A stretch of DNA of 6,681 bases, taken from positions 1-6,681 of the forward strand of contig QMND01000035.1 in the NCBI GenBank assembly GCA_003647605.1. Reading direction: 5' to 3'. This document shows, piece by piece, positions 6,140-6,681 of the stretch. Made by a program: the position numbers and the translations under genes. Under the pieces are notes generated by a model that was not told the DNA's origin, did not search any database, and worked only from the letters and a program-made list of their open reading frames with translations. This stretch comes from Candidatus Shapirobacteria bacterium (GTDB lineage: Bacteria; Patescibacteriota; Microgenomatia; UBA12405). The stretch's first letter is position 1, and each line of letters opens with the position of its first letter.

Positions 6140-6681
6140 AAGAATATCTTTCAGATTATTTTTAAGTATTTTTTTTGTTTGGTTTTTGTTTTGGCTGACC
6201 AACATATTACCAGGAATAGAGGAAAGAAAAATGTACGGAGAAGGAAATTGGATAGATTATCAATTAATTGACAAAAAAGTAATTAAAGGTGAACTAAGGA
6301 TAGAGAATAAAAATTTGTATCGCTTGGAGTTGTCGTTAAAAAATCCTTCGTTGATCAGTGATGAATTGTTAAATTTAAAAATAAGAAAAGGAAACGGTGA
6401 TTTGTTAAAAAACCTAGATTTTAGTGCTTTTAATATAGGCGATCCTTCTGATTTGAGAATAGATTTAGACGAAACGGTTGATTTTGATGAAAAATTGATT
6501 TATGAATTAAAAGTTAAAAAAGGTGGAAATACTAAAATAAAAGTGGCCTTGATGAATGGCAAACCGATGTGGAAACTTTTTTACAAAAATAGTTTTTCTT
6601 TAAAGAGAGGTGTTAAATTAGCCAATCAAAAATTAATAAATTTGTTGACAAATGGTTGGACAATTTTATTGATACCGATTG
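6132..6681 (+). CDS. Unrecognised membrane-anchored protein with extracytoplasmic, probably beta-rich domain (3' end cut by window)
   Basis: An open frame of 183 codons runs from GTG at 6132 to the window edge without a stop. The start lies inside the end of the upstream gene (GTGATTAG, 8-base overlap), with no Shine-Dalgarno sequence, so translational coupling is likely. An in-frame ATG at residue 34 would lose the membrane anchor, so GTG is preferred. A basic start (I2-R3-R4) precedes one hydrophobic helix (about 9-26). A polar stretch (about 30-160) follows with alternating hydrophobic and charged residues that look like beta strands: KGELRIENKNLYRLELSLKN at 52-71, an acidic segment DLDETVDFDE at 111-120, and YELKVKK at 124-130. 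A second hydrophobic segment begins at about residue 168 and is cut off. This arrangement suggests an outward-facing beta-sandwich followed by more membrane helices, like sugar-binding modules attached to GT-C or YfhO-like proteins. That is inference. I do not recognise the family and assign no function. Confidence 0.75.
   Translation, partial: MIRRISFRLFLSIFFVWFLFWLTNILPGIEERKMYGEGNWIDYQLIDKKVIKGELRIENKNLYRLELSLKNPSLISDELLNLKIRKGNGDLLKNLDFSAFNIGDPSDLRIDLDETVDFDEKLIYELKVKKGGNTKIKVALMNGKPMWKLFYKNSFSLKRGVKLANQKLINLLTNGWTILLIPI

Noticed and set aside
6140..6190. Possible terminator or non-coding gap after the GT87-like gene, suggested by the T-rich stretch
   Set aside because: No inverted repeat precedes the T run, and an open frame starting at GTG 6132 runs through it. 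The T residues encode the Phe-rich membrane helix.
1..6681. Recoded UGA (Gly), as in some CPR lineages
   Set aside because: No in-frame TGA occurs inside any of the five genes, and the visible stops are TAA and TAG. The window gives no evidence for recoding, although it cannot exclude it.
1..6681. CRISPR array, tRNA/rRNA, insertion sequence, attachment site or riboswitch
   Set aside because: I saw no regularly spaced direct repeats, terminal inverted repeats, tRNA-like arms or structured leader. Apart from the 27-base divergent gap and 3 bases at one junction, the whole window is coding.

Overview
The window is AT-rich (about one third G+C by eye) and almost entirely coding. It holds five membrane-protein genes in two divergent blocks: three on the minus strand (one cut by the left edge) and two on the plus strand (one cut by the right edge). 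There is no RNA gene, mobile element, repeat array, CRISPR or recognisable terminator. No non-coding stretch exceeds 27 bases.

The minus-strand block is transcribed from about 4867 leftwards. Its first gene is a multi-spanning protein of the '6-pyruvoyl-tetrahydropterin synthase-related' membrane family. Two paralogous proteins of the GT39/ArnT/PMT-like GT-C glycosyltransferase type follow, with W-D-E motifs in the first outer loop. Junctions are extremely tight: 3 bases, then an 8-base overlap. The plus-strand block starts at about 4895 with a GT87/DUF2029-like GT-C membrane protein. An unrecognised membrane-anchored protein with an extracytoplasmic, probably beta-rich domain follows, again with an 8-base overlap. 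Both blocks start from a 27-base gap with overlapping -10-like hexamers on the two strands.

Four apparent GT-C type membrane proteins in a row suggest a locus that moves sugars from polyprenyl-phosphate donors onto lipids, glycans or proteins at the outer face of the membrane. Donor, acceptor and final product cannot be read from the sequence. None of the five genes encodes a soluble nucleotide-sugar glycosyltransferase, a polymerase or a flippase that I recognise.

Organism (inference): low G+C, near-absence of Shine-Dalgarno sequences, extreme compaction, and the GT39-like 'WDE...GYNAYSILKT' and PTPS-related families together suggest a Candidate Phyla Radiation (Patescibacteria) genome, most likely a Microgenomates-type lineage. 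No marker gene is present to prove it. The plus strand is G-rich over C along the whole window whatever the gene direction, which suggests that it is the leading strand and that the three minus-strand genes lie on the lagging strand.
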